NCBI GenBank assembly: GCA_034440615.1
Contig: JAOTOM010005053.1
Location: forward strand, 754,610-818,609
Length of the DNA stretch: 64,000 bases
Direction: 5' to 3'
DNA from: Ashinkailepas kermadecensis
Lineage: Eukaryota > Arthropoda > Thecostraca > Neolepadidae
Position numbers and translations under genes: made by a program. The notes beneath the pieces were generated by a model, which saw only the letters and a list, made by a program, of their open reading frames with translations, was not told the origin of the DNA and ran no database searches. Shown here one piece after another: positions 34,946-46,425 of the stretch (position 1 is its first letter; each line of letters opens with the position of its first letter).

Positions 34946-35395
34946 GTCGTAGCGGATGTGTGCCTAAACGCTCCTGCGACGTGGAAGTCCCCGGACGTGA
35001 CGTCACCATGGGCCGGAAATGACACGGTGATGAATGGAGGTGTCGTTCTGGCATAGTGTAACGGAACAGACAATTGACCCTGTAACAGGCTTGTCAGCCA
35101 CGCGAACCGATTCCACCCATCTTTTGATACGACGCCTGCTCCACAGGCGAGCCGCACTCTTCAGATGGCTGTAGAAAGGCACGGACACCGCATAGCTTCT
35201 CCATATTAGAAAAATGGAAACCGGTCTGTCTGTCTTGTCGACTGGTTTACCTTCGACAATATCTGAGGTCAGCCACCACCAGATTATGCCACACATATGG
35301 CAGTTAGGTATGTTAGGTATGATCTCCGTGGCAAATTGTGACGGATGGCATGGCTTCGACGGGTCGACTTTGGCGGCCGCACGAGATCAGAGTGG
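34946..35395. other. unassigned spacer
   Basis: Unique sequence, nothing recognised. Confidence 0.5.
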
Positions 35396-35890
35396 TCCGG
35401 AGACCGAACAACACAGCAGCGGACGGCCGGAAGTCCGACCCACACAGCAGCGAACGGCCGGGAGTCCGACCCACACAGCAGCGAACGGCCGGGAGACCGA
35501 CCCACACAGCAGCGAACGGCCGGGAGACCGAACAACACAGCAGCGGACGGCCGGGAGACCGAACAACACAGCAGCGAACGGCCGGGAGTCCGACCCACAC
35601 AGCAGCGAACGGCCGGGAGTCCGACCCACACAGCAGCGAACGGCCGGGAGTCCGACCCACACAGCAGCGAACGGCCGGGAGACCGACCCACACAACAGCG
35701 AACGGCCGGGAGTCCGACCCACACAGCAGTGGACGGCCGGGAGACCGACCAACACAGCAGCGAACGGCCGGGAGTCCGACCCACACAGCAGCGGACGGCC
35801 GGGAGTCCAACCCACACAGCAGCGGACGGCCGGGAGACCCACTAACACAGCAGCGAACGGCCGGGAGACCCACTAACACAGCAGCGGGCG
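35396..35890. repeat. 31-bp minisatellite
   Basis: Sixteen units with GCGAACGGCCGGGAGTCCGA + CCCACACAGCA. The period is not a multiple of 3, so all frames read the same peptides in rotation; not coding. Confidence 0.96.
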
Positions 35891-36625
35891 AACCATCCAA
35901 AATTTTGGCATGGGACGGGGACCGTGAAGCAACTCATTCTCTCCATGCAATTCCAGGTCGTTCAGGTTGATACAATGACTAGGTCTGAAATGACCGCAAA
36001 GGAAAAGCAACAACGTTGTCCAATTCTGCTTTAAACTCATCTGTTCGGAGATAATCACTCAAGAACTGCCTTCATGGCACAGATCGGTCCATGGTGAAGC
36101 ACATCCTTTTAACTTGAAGCAGTCGGTCACACTCATGGTTTCTGCCCGTTCTCCAGCAGGGCAAGAGCAAAAGAACTGCAGCTAAAAAAGTAACAATTTT
36201 TGGGTGGCGGCTGTCAGCATCTTCACAGCCTGTGAAGATGCTGGGCCCTGCCAATTACAACTACTTGAGAAGTGTGCCGATGGCAGGAGCGTACTTCAGA
36301 AGTGGCCAAAATGTGCAACTTCATATATTCTTTGTTAATATCAAATTCGCCACCATATCACACCGGAGGACCATCAGTTCCTAATCCAAACCGCACGTCC
36401 ATCCTCATATCCTGTGCTGCCTCTCTCGTCTAACCTGCGGTATGTCACTTCAAAAGGGTGCAGGCTGCCGCTGACTTGGCAGCTGGCGCAATCTTGGCCC
36501 TTCGCCGTCATAAACAAATGCCAACGAACAAAGTTCAGTGGCGAATCAAAGACATCCATGGGTACCAGACACGTGATTAGAATGCAGTTAGCAATTATAA
36601 CCAAATATATCTTTTGTGCACCGCT
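35891..36625. other. unassigned sequence containing a palindrome
   Basis: A perfect 14-bp-arm palindrome CAGCATCTTCACAG / CTGTGAAGATGCTG at 36215-36243 with a single central base. Otherwise nothing. Confidence 0.6.
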
Positions 36626-36681
36626 TGGGAGCACCATGACCACAGCAGTCGAGGCGCCCTAAAGCCCAAATAACTAAACAA
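36626..36681 (+). mobile_element. SINE-tail mini-insertion, plus orientation
   Basis: TGGGAGCACCATGACCACAG then CAGTCGAGGCGCCCTAAAGC and CCAAATAACTAAAC. It aligns over its length with the minus-strand copies. A weak direct repeat, GTGCACCGCT (36616) versus GTGTTCCGCT (36689), may be the target duplication if the tail extends to 36688. Confidence 0.65.
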
Positions 36682-36974
36682 AACATTCGTGTTCCGCTAG
36701 AATGACCTATATCCTAAGTGAAGGCGACTGGAGTATCAAAATAGTCGCAAAATAGATGTTCACAACTTCACTACCTTTCACATTGTAACACATTTTGTTT
36801 TCATTCCATCAATTGGACCGACTCTATGTTCTTTTTAAATAGTGTGCAAAAGTTTGACTTAATTCCGCTTCTCGATTTTCCGCGTGCACATTACATCTTC
36901 AAAAGTGCGTTCCCTCATAAGGCTTCTCCCGATAAGACGCTGTGTTCCAGATATTCGATTTCCTCCCGCAACAG

Positions 36975-37145
36975 TATCGGTGTTCTTCAACGCTGAACAC
37001 CTGCCCATCTCCCGAGAAAACATCGGTGTTATCCAACGCTGAACACCTGCCCATCTCCCGCGACAGTATCGGTGTTCTCCAGCGCTGAACACCTGCCCAT
37101 CCCCCGCGACAGCATCAGTGTTCTCCAGCGCTGAATAATTGCCCT
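36975..37145. repeat. 46-bp tandem repeat, four units
   Basis: CGGTGTTCTCCAGCGCTGAA + CACCTGCCCATC at 36978, 37024, 37070 and 37116. Confidence 0.92.
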
Positions 37146-37800
37146 TTCCCCGGAGCGCTTGAGGCACTGTTGGCCCGCCGTGCTGCCATTTCTTGATGCA
37201 AGACACGCGCGTTAGGTGTATCCTTAGTTCCGAAATGAGGGGAAATGCAATCTGTTGAGCATATACTTCATTCCCTACACTATCTAGGGAACGAACATTT
37301 TAAGGTATGCCTTTACCAAAAATATAACTCATGTCTAGCTTCAAAAGATTGAGGGAATGTCAATCAGTCCCTCCCCGATAATATGCCCCGGAACGAGGGG
37401 ATTTGTGGCAGGCGCTCTGGAGTCTCGGGACGTCCTGGAGCCGCCTGCTCCTGGACGCTACTGGCTCTCACGTGACACTCCTTTTGACACTGAACGGACG
37501 GGACAGATGATACTCCATCATTATTCTATCGTACCGGCCCTTCTATCTGTGTTGCTTTTCTTGAAAACATGTTGTGTAGTATGTTACTACGTAATCAATT
37601 ATTTCAACGAAACATTAAAACACAACATAATAATTTAATGACGGGAGCTAAGCCCAGCTGACCACCTGGAGTGTCCTTTGGCAATTGTGTGGCTCCCAGC
37701 TGACCACCTGGCGCGTCCCTTGGCAGTTGCATGGCTCAGCATGAACAGCTGGCCGAGGCACCATTGCCAACATTGTACGGTCCAGTGCAGTGCGACAACG
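37146..37800. other. unassigned spacer
   Basis: Unique, except a 2-unit repeat CAGCTGACCACCTGG at 37657-37712. No gene. Confidence 0.5.
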
Positions 37801-37804
37801 CCAC

Positions 37805-40800
37805 GGCCGACATGGCACTACACACGGCCTCTCTGCCGAATACTGTATACAACAGGCGGGCCGGCCTCTCAGATGCATAGTGTACACAACAGGCGGGCAG
37901 GCCTCTCAGCTGCATTCTGCACACAACAGGCGGGCCGGCCCCTCAGCTGCATACTGTACACAACAGGCGGACTGGCCTCTCAGCTGCATACTGTACGCAA
38001 CAGGCGGGCCGGCCTCTCAGCTGCATAGTGTACACAGCAGGCGGGCAGGCCTCTCAGCTGCATACTGTACACAGCAGGCGCCCTGGCCTCTCAGCTGCAT
38101 ACTGTACACAACAGGCAGGCCGACCTCTTGGCTGATACTGTACACAACAGGCGGGTAGGCCTCTCAGCTGCTTACTGTATACAACAGGCGGGCCGACCTC
38201 TCAGCTGCATGGTGTACACAACAGGCGGACCGGAGTCGACATGGCTCTATGAACGGCCTCTCAGCTGCATACTGTACACACCGGCGGACCGGCCTCTCAG
38301 CTGCATACTGTACACAACAGGCGGGCCGGACTCTCATCTGCATACTGTACACAACAGGCAGGCAGGCCTCTCAGCTGCATACTGTACACAACAGGCGGGC
38401 CGGCCTCTCAGCTGCATGCTGTATACAACAGGCGCCCTGGCCTCTCAGCTGCATACTGTACACAACAGGCAGGCATGCCTTTCAGCTGCATACTGTGCAC
38501 AGCAAGCGGGCCGGCATCTCAGCTGCATACTGTACACAACAGGCGCCCTGGCCTCTCAGCTGCATACTGGACACAACAGGCGGACCGGTCTCTCAGCTGC
38601 ATACTGTACACAACAGGCGGGCCGGCCTCTCAGCTGCATACTGTACACAACAGGCGGGCCGGCGTCGACATGGCTCCATGAACGGCCTCTCAGCTGCATA
38701 CTGTACACAACAGGCGGGCAGGCCTCTCAGCTGCATACTGTACACAGCAGGCGCCCTGGCCTCTCAGCTGCATACTGTACACAACAGGCGGGCCGGCCTC
38801 TCAGCTGCATACTGTACATAACAGGCGGGCCGGCCTCTCAGCTGCATACTCTACACAACAGACAGGCCGACATCTCAGCTGCATGGTGTACACAACAGAC
38901 AGGCAGGCCTCTCAGCTGCATAGTGTACACAACAGACAGGCAGGCCTCTCAGCTGCATACTGTACATAACAGGCGGGCCGGCCTCTCAGCTGCATAGTGT
39001 ACACAACAGGCGGGCCGGCCTCTCAGCTGCATACTGTACACAACAGGCGGGCCGGCCTCTCAGCTGCATAGTGTACACAACAGGCGGGCAGGCCTCTCAG
39101 CTGCATAGTGTACACAACAGGCGGGCCGGCCTCTCAGCTGCATACTGTACACAACAGGCGGGCCGGCCTCTCAGCTGCATAGCGTACACAACAACAAAGG
39201 GGCCGGCCTCTCAGCTGCATACTGTACACAACAGGCGGGCCGGCCTCTCAGCTGCATACTGTACACAACAGGCGGGCAGGCCTCTCAGCTGCATAGTGTA
39301 CACAACAGGCGGGCCGGCTTCAGCTGCATATGTACACAACAGGCGGGCCGGCCTCTCAGCTGCATAGTGTACACAACAGGGGGCAGGCCTCTCAGCTGCA
39401 TATGGCCTCTCAGCTGCATGGTGTACACAGCAGGCGGGCCGGCCTCTCAGCTGCATAGTGTACACAACAGGCGGGCCGGCCTCTCAGCTGCATAGTGTAC
39501 ACAACAGGCGGGCAGGCCTCTCAGCTGCATAGTGTACACAACAGACAGGCAGGCCTCTCAGCTGCATAGTGTACACAACAGGCGGGCCGGCCTCTCAGCT
39601 GCATAGTGTACACAACAGGCAGGCCCTCAGCTGCATAGTGTACACAACAGGCGGGCCGGCCTCTCAGCTGCATAGTGTACACAACAGGCGGGCCGGCCTC
39701 TCAGCTGCATAGTGTACACAACAGGCGGGCCGGCCTCTCAGCTGCATAGTGTACACAACAGGCGGGCAGGCCTCTCAGCTGCATAGTGTACACAACAGGC
39801 GGGCCGGCCTCTCAGCTGCATAGTGTACACAACAGGCGGGCAGGCCTCTCAGCTGCATAGTGTACACAACAGGCGGGCCGGCCTCTCAGCTGCATACTGT
39901 ACACAACAGACAGGCAGGCCTCTCAGCTGCATAGTGTACACAACAGACAGGCCGGACTCTCAGCTGCATAGTGTACACAACAGACAGGCCGGCCTCTCAG
40001 CTGCATAGTGTACACAACAGACAGGCAGGCCTCTCAGCTGCATAGTGTACACAACAGGCGGGCATGCCTCTCAGCTGCATGGTGTACACAACAGGCGGGC
40101 CGGCCTCTCAGCTGCATGGTGTACACAACAGGCGGGCCGGCCTCTCAGCTGCATACTGTACACAACAGACAGGCAGGCCTCTCAGCTGCATAGTGTACAC
40201 AACAGACAGGCCGGACTCTCAGCTGCATAGTGTACACAACAGACAGGCCGGCCTCTCAGCTGCATAGTGTACACAACAGACAGGCAGGCCTCTCAGCTGC
40301 ATAGTGTACACAACAGGCGGGCAGGCCTCTCAGCTGCATAGTGTACACAACAGGCCGGCCGGCCTCTCAGCTGCATAGTGTACACAACAGACAGGCAGGC
40401 CTCTCAGCTGCATAGTGTACACAGCAGGCGCCCTGGCCTCTCAGCTGCATACTGTACACAACAGGCGGGCCGGCCTCTCAGCTGCATGGTGTACATAACA
40501 GGCCGGCCGGCCTCTCAGCTGCATAGTGTACACAACAGGCCGGCCGGCCTCTCAGCTGCATAGTGTACACAACAGGCGGGCCGGCCTCTCAGCTGCATAG
40601 TGTACACAACAGGCGGGCCGGCCTCTCAGCTGCATAGTGTACACAACAGGCGGGCCGGCCTCTCAGCTGCATAGTGTACACAACAGGCAGGCCGGCCTCT
40701 CAGCTGCATAGTGTACACAACAGACAGGCAGGCCTCTCAGCTGCATAGTGTACACAACAGGCGCCCTGGCCTCTCAGCTGCATACTGTACACAACAGGCG

Positions 40801-42475
40801 GGCCGGCCTCTTGGCTGATACTGTACACAACAGGCGGGTAGGCCTCTCAGCTGCATACTGTATACAACAGGCGGGCCGACCTCTCAGCTGCATGGTGACA
40901 CAACAGGCGGACCGGAGTCGACATGGCTCTATGAACGGCCTCTCAGCTGCATACTGTACACAACAGGCGGACCGGCCTCTCAGCTGCATACTGTACACAA
41001 CAGGCGGGCCGGACTCTCATCTGCATACTGTACACAACAGGCAGGCAGGCCTCTCAGCTGCATACTGTACACAACAGGCGGGCCGGCCTCTCAGCTGCAT
41101 GCTGTATACAACAGGCGCCCTGGCCTCTCAGCTGCATACTGTACACAACAGGCAGGCATGCCTTTCAGCTGCATACTGTGCACAGCAAGCGGGCCGGCAT
41201 CTCAGCTGCATACTGTACACAGCAGGCGCCCTGGCCTCTCAGCTGCATACTGCACACAACAGGCGGACCGGTCTCTCAGCTGCATACTGTACACAACAGG
41301 CGGGCCGGCCTCTCAGCTGCATACTGTACACAACAGGCGGGCCGGCGTCGACATGGCTCCATGAACGGCCTCTCAGCTGCATACTGTACACAACAGGCGG
41401 GCAGGCCTCTCAGCTGCATACTGTACACAGCAGGCGGCCTGGCCTCTCAGCTGCATACTGTACACAACAGGCGGGCCGGCCTCTCAGCTGCATACTGTAC
41501 ATAACAGGCGGGCCGGCCTCTCAGCTGCATACTGTACACAACAGGCGGGCCGGCCTCTCAGCTGCATACTGTACACAACAGGCGGGCCGGCCTCTCAGCT
41601 GCATAGTGTACACAACAGGCGGGCCGGCCTCTCAGCTGCATGGTGTACACAACAGACAGGCAGGCCTCTCAGCTGCATAGTGTACACAACAGACAGGCAG
41701 GCCTCTCAGCTGCATACTGTACACAACAGGCGGGCCGGCCTCTCAGCTGCATAGTGTACACAACAGGCGGGCCGGCCTCTCAGCTGCATACTGTACACAA
41801 CAGGCGGGCCGGCCTCTCAGCTGCATAGTGTACACAACAGGCGGGCCGGCCTCTCAGCTGCATAGTGTACACAACAGGGGCAGGCCTCTCAGCTGCATAG
41901 TGTACACAACAGGCAGGCCTCTCAGCTGCATAGTGTACACAACAGGCAGGCAGGCCTCTCAGCTGCATGGTGTACACAACAGACAGGCAGGCCTCTCAGC
42001 TGCATAGTGTACACAACAGGCGGGCCGGCCTCTCAGCTGCATAGTGTACACAACAGGCGCCCTGGCCTCTCAGCTGCATACTGTACACAACAGGCGGGCC
42101 GGCCTCTCAGCTGCATAGTGTACACAACAGGCGGGCCGGCCTCTCAGCTGCATAGTGTACACAACAGGCAGGCCGGCCTCTCAGCTGCATAGTGTACACA
42201 ACAGGCGGGCCGGCCTCTCAGCTGCATAGTGTACACAACAGGCGGGCCGGCCTCTCAGCTGCATAGTGTACACAACAGGCGGGCCGGCCTCTCAGCTGCA
42301 TAGTGTACACAACAGGCGGGCAGGCCTCTCAGCTGCATAGTGTACACAACAGGCGGGCCGGCCTCTCAGCTGCATAGTGTACATAACAGGCAGGCCGGCC
42401 TCTCAGCTGCATAGTGTACACAACAGGCGGGACCGGAGCCAACATGGCACTATGAACGGCCTCTCAGCTGCATGT
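37805..42475. repeat. 37-bp minisatellite, 4.7 kb, with internal segmental duplication
   Basis: About 120 units of GCGGGCCGGCCTCTCAGCTG + CATAGTGTACACAACAG. Variant units (ACAGACAGGCAG, GCGCCCTGG, CTTGGCTGATAC) mark a block at 38125-38880 that is repeated at 40808-41560, offset 2683 bp. A longer unit containing GTCGACATGGCTCTATGAAC recurs at 38235, 38664, 40917 and 41347, with founder-like versions at both ends (37809, 42440). Confidence 0.97.
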
Positions 42476-42479
42476 ACAG

Positions 42480-44150
42480 TAAATAAAAGACGGTCCGGAT
42501 AGCGTCACAAGGGCGGTGGCGCGACTGTTACCGGCAGACAATGGACCGGCCGTCACCAGGTCGACGGTGGCGCCCCTCCCTGTGTGTCGGGTGCCACCTC
42601 AGCTGGGAGGGGGGGGGGGCGGGGGGACACGGCTGGACGTCCGACTCAGATCGGCCGGGCGGGGCCGCCGATCCCGATCCTGCTCCTGCTCCTGCTCCTG
42701 CGTCCCGCTCGGTTCAATCGCTGGTTATTTGGGTTCAGGGTCACTTTAACTGTACTGGTTATACAGCGTCATTTCTCGGTTGGTGAGGACGACCAATCTG
42801 CTTCAGTTTTTCGGGTTATTCTGCTGAAAAAACGTGTTGTCCACATCTCGCGATCAATGGGAAGTGTAAGTGGCCCATGCTCTATGCTTCTAAATCATGC
42901 ATCCGTCCTACCGTTCCTGCATCCCACTCCATATTTCAGCTAGTTCTGCTCCTGGATATCGCTTAATGCTTCAGCAACTCCCGCCCATGGATCTCGCTCG
43001 TCGCCTGACCCACCCCTGCTCCTGCATTTCGAGTGCGTTCTGGTGGGTGGGCGGCTGCGTCTTTGTCTCGCCTCGTCAGCCTGTGGTTGTGAGCCCGCGC
43101 CGTACAACGTCCGCCGAACCCCTTCGTGTTCTGACTAAAGGTTACCTTCTTTACTGGGGTCCTGGCCCAGGTGAGGTCACACATCCGTGCGACCTGATCT
43201 GGCCGAATCTCGCCCGCAAAGTTCGCAGGATGGAGAAACGCTGCTAAATACCGAAAAAGTCATTGTATAGGGGATCAGGGAAACACCGTTGTATAGGGAA
43301 AGGCTGTTGGATAGACAAGTGTTGCATTGCATATCGTCTAACAATATTTAGTGTTTGACAGAGCGCACGGTTTGGATAGTCTGGTAGTGGACGCCCCAGT
43401 TTCCCTTTGGCCCCTGTGGGCTACCGCAACCGTTCCACTCCTCTTTATTCAGGGGTGAAGGTAAGTGTATACGGTCCATAATTATTTCCTTGAGATGGCA
43501 TACATATGTGCGTGTCTTCCATCAACACGGAGTGCTGCGCTCCATTCCTCATTTCATCTTTGTCTTGCATTAATTGAGTACTGTAGACCGGCGAGAAAGG
43601 GAATAGAGAGGTACGCCGCTAGTCACATATTAGCCCGCGATTACATTACACAATAAACAGGTAATATGTGCACAGGAAAGAACGGAGCGAGAGGGGCAAT
43701 CTAACAATTTTCGATGTGCAACCCATAAGCGAAAGCACACATTTACATGGTAGTTCGTTTATTATGTACCCTAATTGATCTGCATCCAGCCAAGAGATGA
43801 TAACTGCATATATTCTCGTGAAGCGGTTACGGAAACAATGGACTTGAGAGGGCGGAACGGAGCAGAATGAAGCTGGATAACAAGGGGCGTGTATTGGCGA
43901 ACGGAACAAAACTTGATAACTAGTGAATGCGGAGACATTGGAAACAAACGGACGTGAATGAACTAGAGAAGAATGAGATTGCATACAGAAACAGGATGGT
44001 CGGAAAATAGACGAGGACTGGGATATCAAATAATTGGATAGAAACAGGTCGGGATGGAGAACAACGGGAGAGGACTGGAGAGGAGAGGGACGGGAAAGGA
44101 GCAGAAGCGAGCGGGCAGTGACTGGGACGCACCGGGACGAGGCGGAACGG
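42480..44150. other. unassigned intron sequence with a SINE-tail copy
   Basis: Includes a G-run (42607-42626), a (TCCTGC)4 tract (42675-42700) and a SINE-tail copy at 42721-42770 (minus). The remainder is unique without supported genes. Confidence 0.5.
42721..42770 (-). mobile_element. diverged SINE-tail mini-insertion
   Basis: CTGGTTATTTGGGTTCAGGG then TCACTTTAACTGTACTGGTT and ATACAGCGTCA. Same length and ends as the copy at 2353, but the stem is broken. A weak 7-bp flank match, CTCGGTT (42708 and 42775). Confidence 0.55.
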
Positions 44151-44154
44151 GAAC

Positions 44155-45125
44155 GGTGGCGGGACCGAGGGCGGGCAGTGGCGGGACCGAGGGCGGGCGG
44201 TGGTCGGACCGAGGGCGGGCGGTGACAACACCGAGGGCGGGCGGTGGCGGGACCGAGGGCCGGCCGGTGGCGGGACCGAGGCCGGGCGGTGGCAGGACCG
44301 AGGGCGGGAGGTGGCCGGACCGAGGGCGGGCCGGTGGCGGGACCGAGGGCGGGCGGTGGCGGGACCGAGGCCGGCCGGTGGCGGACCGAGGGCGGGCGGT
44401 GGCGGGACCGAGGGCGGGCGGTGGCGGGACCGAGGGCGGGCCGGTGGCGGGACCGAGGGCGGGCGGTGGCCGGACCGAGGGCGGGCCGGTGGCGGGACCG
44501 AGGGCGGGCGGTGGCCGGACCGAGGGCGGGCCGGTGGCGGGACCGAGGGCGGGCGGTGGCGGGACCGAGGGCGGGCGGTGGCGGGACCGAGGGCGGGCGG
44601 TGGCGGGACCGAGGGCGGGCGGTGGTCGGACCGAGGGCGGGCGGTGACAACACCGAGGGCGGGCGGTGGCGGGACCGAGGGCCGGCCGGTGGCGGGACCG
44701 AGGGCGGGCGGTGGCGGGACCGAGGGCGGGCGGTGGCCGGACCGAGGGCGGGCCGGTGGCGGGACCGAGGGCGGGCCGGTGGCGGGACCGAGGGCGGGCG
44801 GTGACAACACCGAGGGCGGGCCGGTGGCGGGACCGAGGGCGGGCGGTGGCCGGACCGAGGGCGGGCGGTGGCGGGACCGAGGGCGGGCGGTGGCAGGACC
44901 GAGGGCGGGCGGTGGCAGGACCGAGGGCGGGCGGTGGTCGGACCGAGGGCGGGCGGTGACAACACCGAGGGCGGGCCGGTGGCGGGACCGAGGGCGGACC
45001 GGTGGCAGGACCGAGGGCGGGCCGGTGGCGGGACCGAGGGCGGGCCGGTGGCGGGACCGAGGGCGGGCCGGTGGCGGGACCGAGGGCGGGCCGGTGGCGG
45101 GACCGAGGGCGGGCGGTGGCGAGAC
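44155..45125. repeat. 22-23-bp G-rich minisatellite
   Basis: About 43 units of GGCGGGACCGAGGGCGGGCG + GTG, with GCCGGTGG variants. Four G-runs per 30 bases or so on the plus strand: strong quadruplex potential. A shared block (GGTGACAACACCGAGGGCGG) at 44220, 44642, 44801 and 44954 marks higher-order duplication. Confidence 0.96.
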
Positions 45126-45397
45126 AGGGGACGAGACTGAAGGGGAAAGGAGGAGGTGGGTCAGGTAGGATAGGCAAGGCCAGGCCAGGGAAGGTTGAGA
45201 CGTTTTGGGTTGGGTCCGGACACTGATCCGGGGAGTTGTGATAGCAAGGGTGCTGATGCTCGCGGTATATTTTGCCTATAGTACCGTGTATGATATTGCA
45301 TTCATCATATATTTAAACAATAACTGCTTGTATCATATCTAGCGAAATTTACACTGAAGTTACACAAAGTAGCTTAACTTAAACAACCATTTTCTCT
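45126..45397. other. unassigned spacer
   Basis: Unique A+T-rich sequence. Confidence 0.5.
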
Positions 45398-45500
45398 GTT
45401 ATATCTATTCTGACCGTCTCCTTGAAATTGTTTTTTTTTATTAGCATTTTTCGGGGAAATATCATTACAGTTTCAAGGAGACGGTCAGAATAAATGTAAC
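45398..45500. repeat. foldback inverted repeat, 30-bp arms
   Basis: Arms 45398-45427 and 45471-45500 pair at 28 of 30 positions, the inner 21 perfectly (core GACCGTCTCCTTG / CAAGGAGACGGTC). A 43-nt loop contains a T run. Could be a small foldback transposon (MITE) or a hairpin RNA precursor. Confidence 0.85.
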
Positions 45501-45585
45501 AGTGATACATCATGCTCCTTGCAGCCGCACTGAAACACATTAAACCATGTTCTCTTTTGTTGTTGGCACTAATATCAGATCGTTC

Positions 45586-45849
45586 TCAAGGCCCACCGAG
45601 GCCCGTCGACGCCAACAGACTGGTGGCATCGTCTCGCACCAATGCCATGGGAATGCTCTGGATGAGCCGGCCAGTCTCCTGAGGTCCGCTGGCACGCTCG
45701 CACATTTGACGGCCCAGCTCCGTCAGGAATGCGCTCCGAGACTGGCTGGCTGAGGGGCAGCCAGTAATGTTCACATCTGACCTGCCAGGACCTGACACGC
45801 TCGTGTGCGCCCACAGCTGAGAGTCTTGATCGCATACAATCTTAGTCAT
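45586..45849 (-). CDS. unrecognised 87-codon open frame
   Basis: Minus-strand frame with an ATG and, inside, FLTELGRQMCERASGPQETG followed by RLIQSIPMALVRDDATSLL. The second part faintly recalls a motif I associate with transposon-encoded proteins of marine invertebrates, but I cannot name the family. The frame is isolated within the giant intron on the gene strand. No clear acceptor or donor was identified at its ends. Equally likely an old transposon fragment or chance. Confidence 0.2.
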   Translation of the reverse strand: MTKIVCDQDSQLWAHTSVSGPGRSDVNITGCPSASQSRSAFLTELGRQMCERASGPQETGRLIQSIPMALVRDDATSLLASTGLGGP

Positions 45850-46425
45850 CCGTCACCTTATGAAGACTAATTAGGGCAGGCAGACTAATTAGGACCCAGT
45901 TTTTCGTGAAAGACTGGGGTAGACGAATACCTAATAATAGTAATGCCTAGTAATAATGGAGTCTTGCTTCCAAATACCTACATAGTGGCAAAGGAAGGTT
46001 ATTACGAATACATACTGGAGAACGTTAGGCAATTTGCGAAGGGGAGGCGGAAACAAGACTCAATGGATAGCGATAATATTCGAAAGAATTCCACGGTAGC
46101 AAGGCACAACATATAATTGCATCTGCTAGTACGCTTCCCATGCCTCTCCACCTCTGGACCACAGCGGAGCTGGAGTCGGAGCTTTGTAGCCGGAGCCAAG
46201 GGAAGGCCCTTGGACCGATTATTGACAGTCTCTTTGAACTGAATTCACCTCTCACCCCGCCACACACCGCCACCAAAGCGCACGTGGTAGTGAGGATGCC
46301 AACAGGTGTCGATCCAGCTGACCCGGCGACCCGGGGTCAGGGGTCAGCCGTCTGACAGCAGGTGTGAGCACCCGCATCGCAGCGGCGGCCGACGGAGGTG
46401 GCGGTGCGACAGCGCTACCGGGCGG
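45850..46425. other. unassigned spacer
   Basis: Unique sequence, with two copies of GACTAATTAGG near 45864-45895. No gene. Confidence 0.5.

Noticed and set aside
34009..34946. 311-codon plus-strand frame
   Set aside because: Starts in the 55-bp array and runs through GC-rich stop-poor DNA; no domain.
37805..42475. CRISPR array (regular 37-bp units)
   Set aside because: Units abut with no unique spacers and the locus is eukaryotic; it is a minisatellite.
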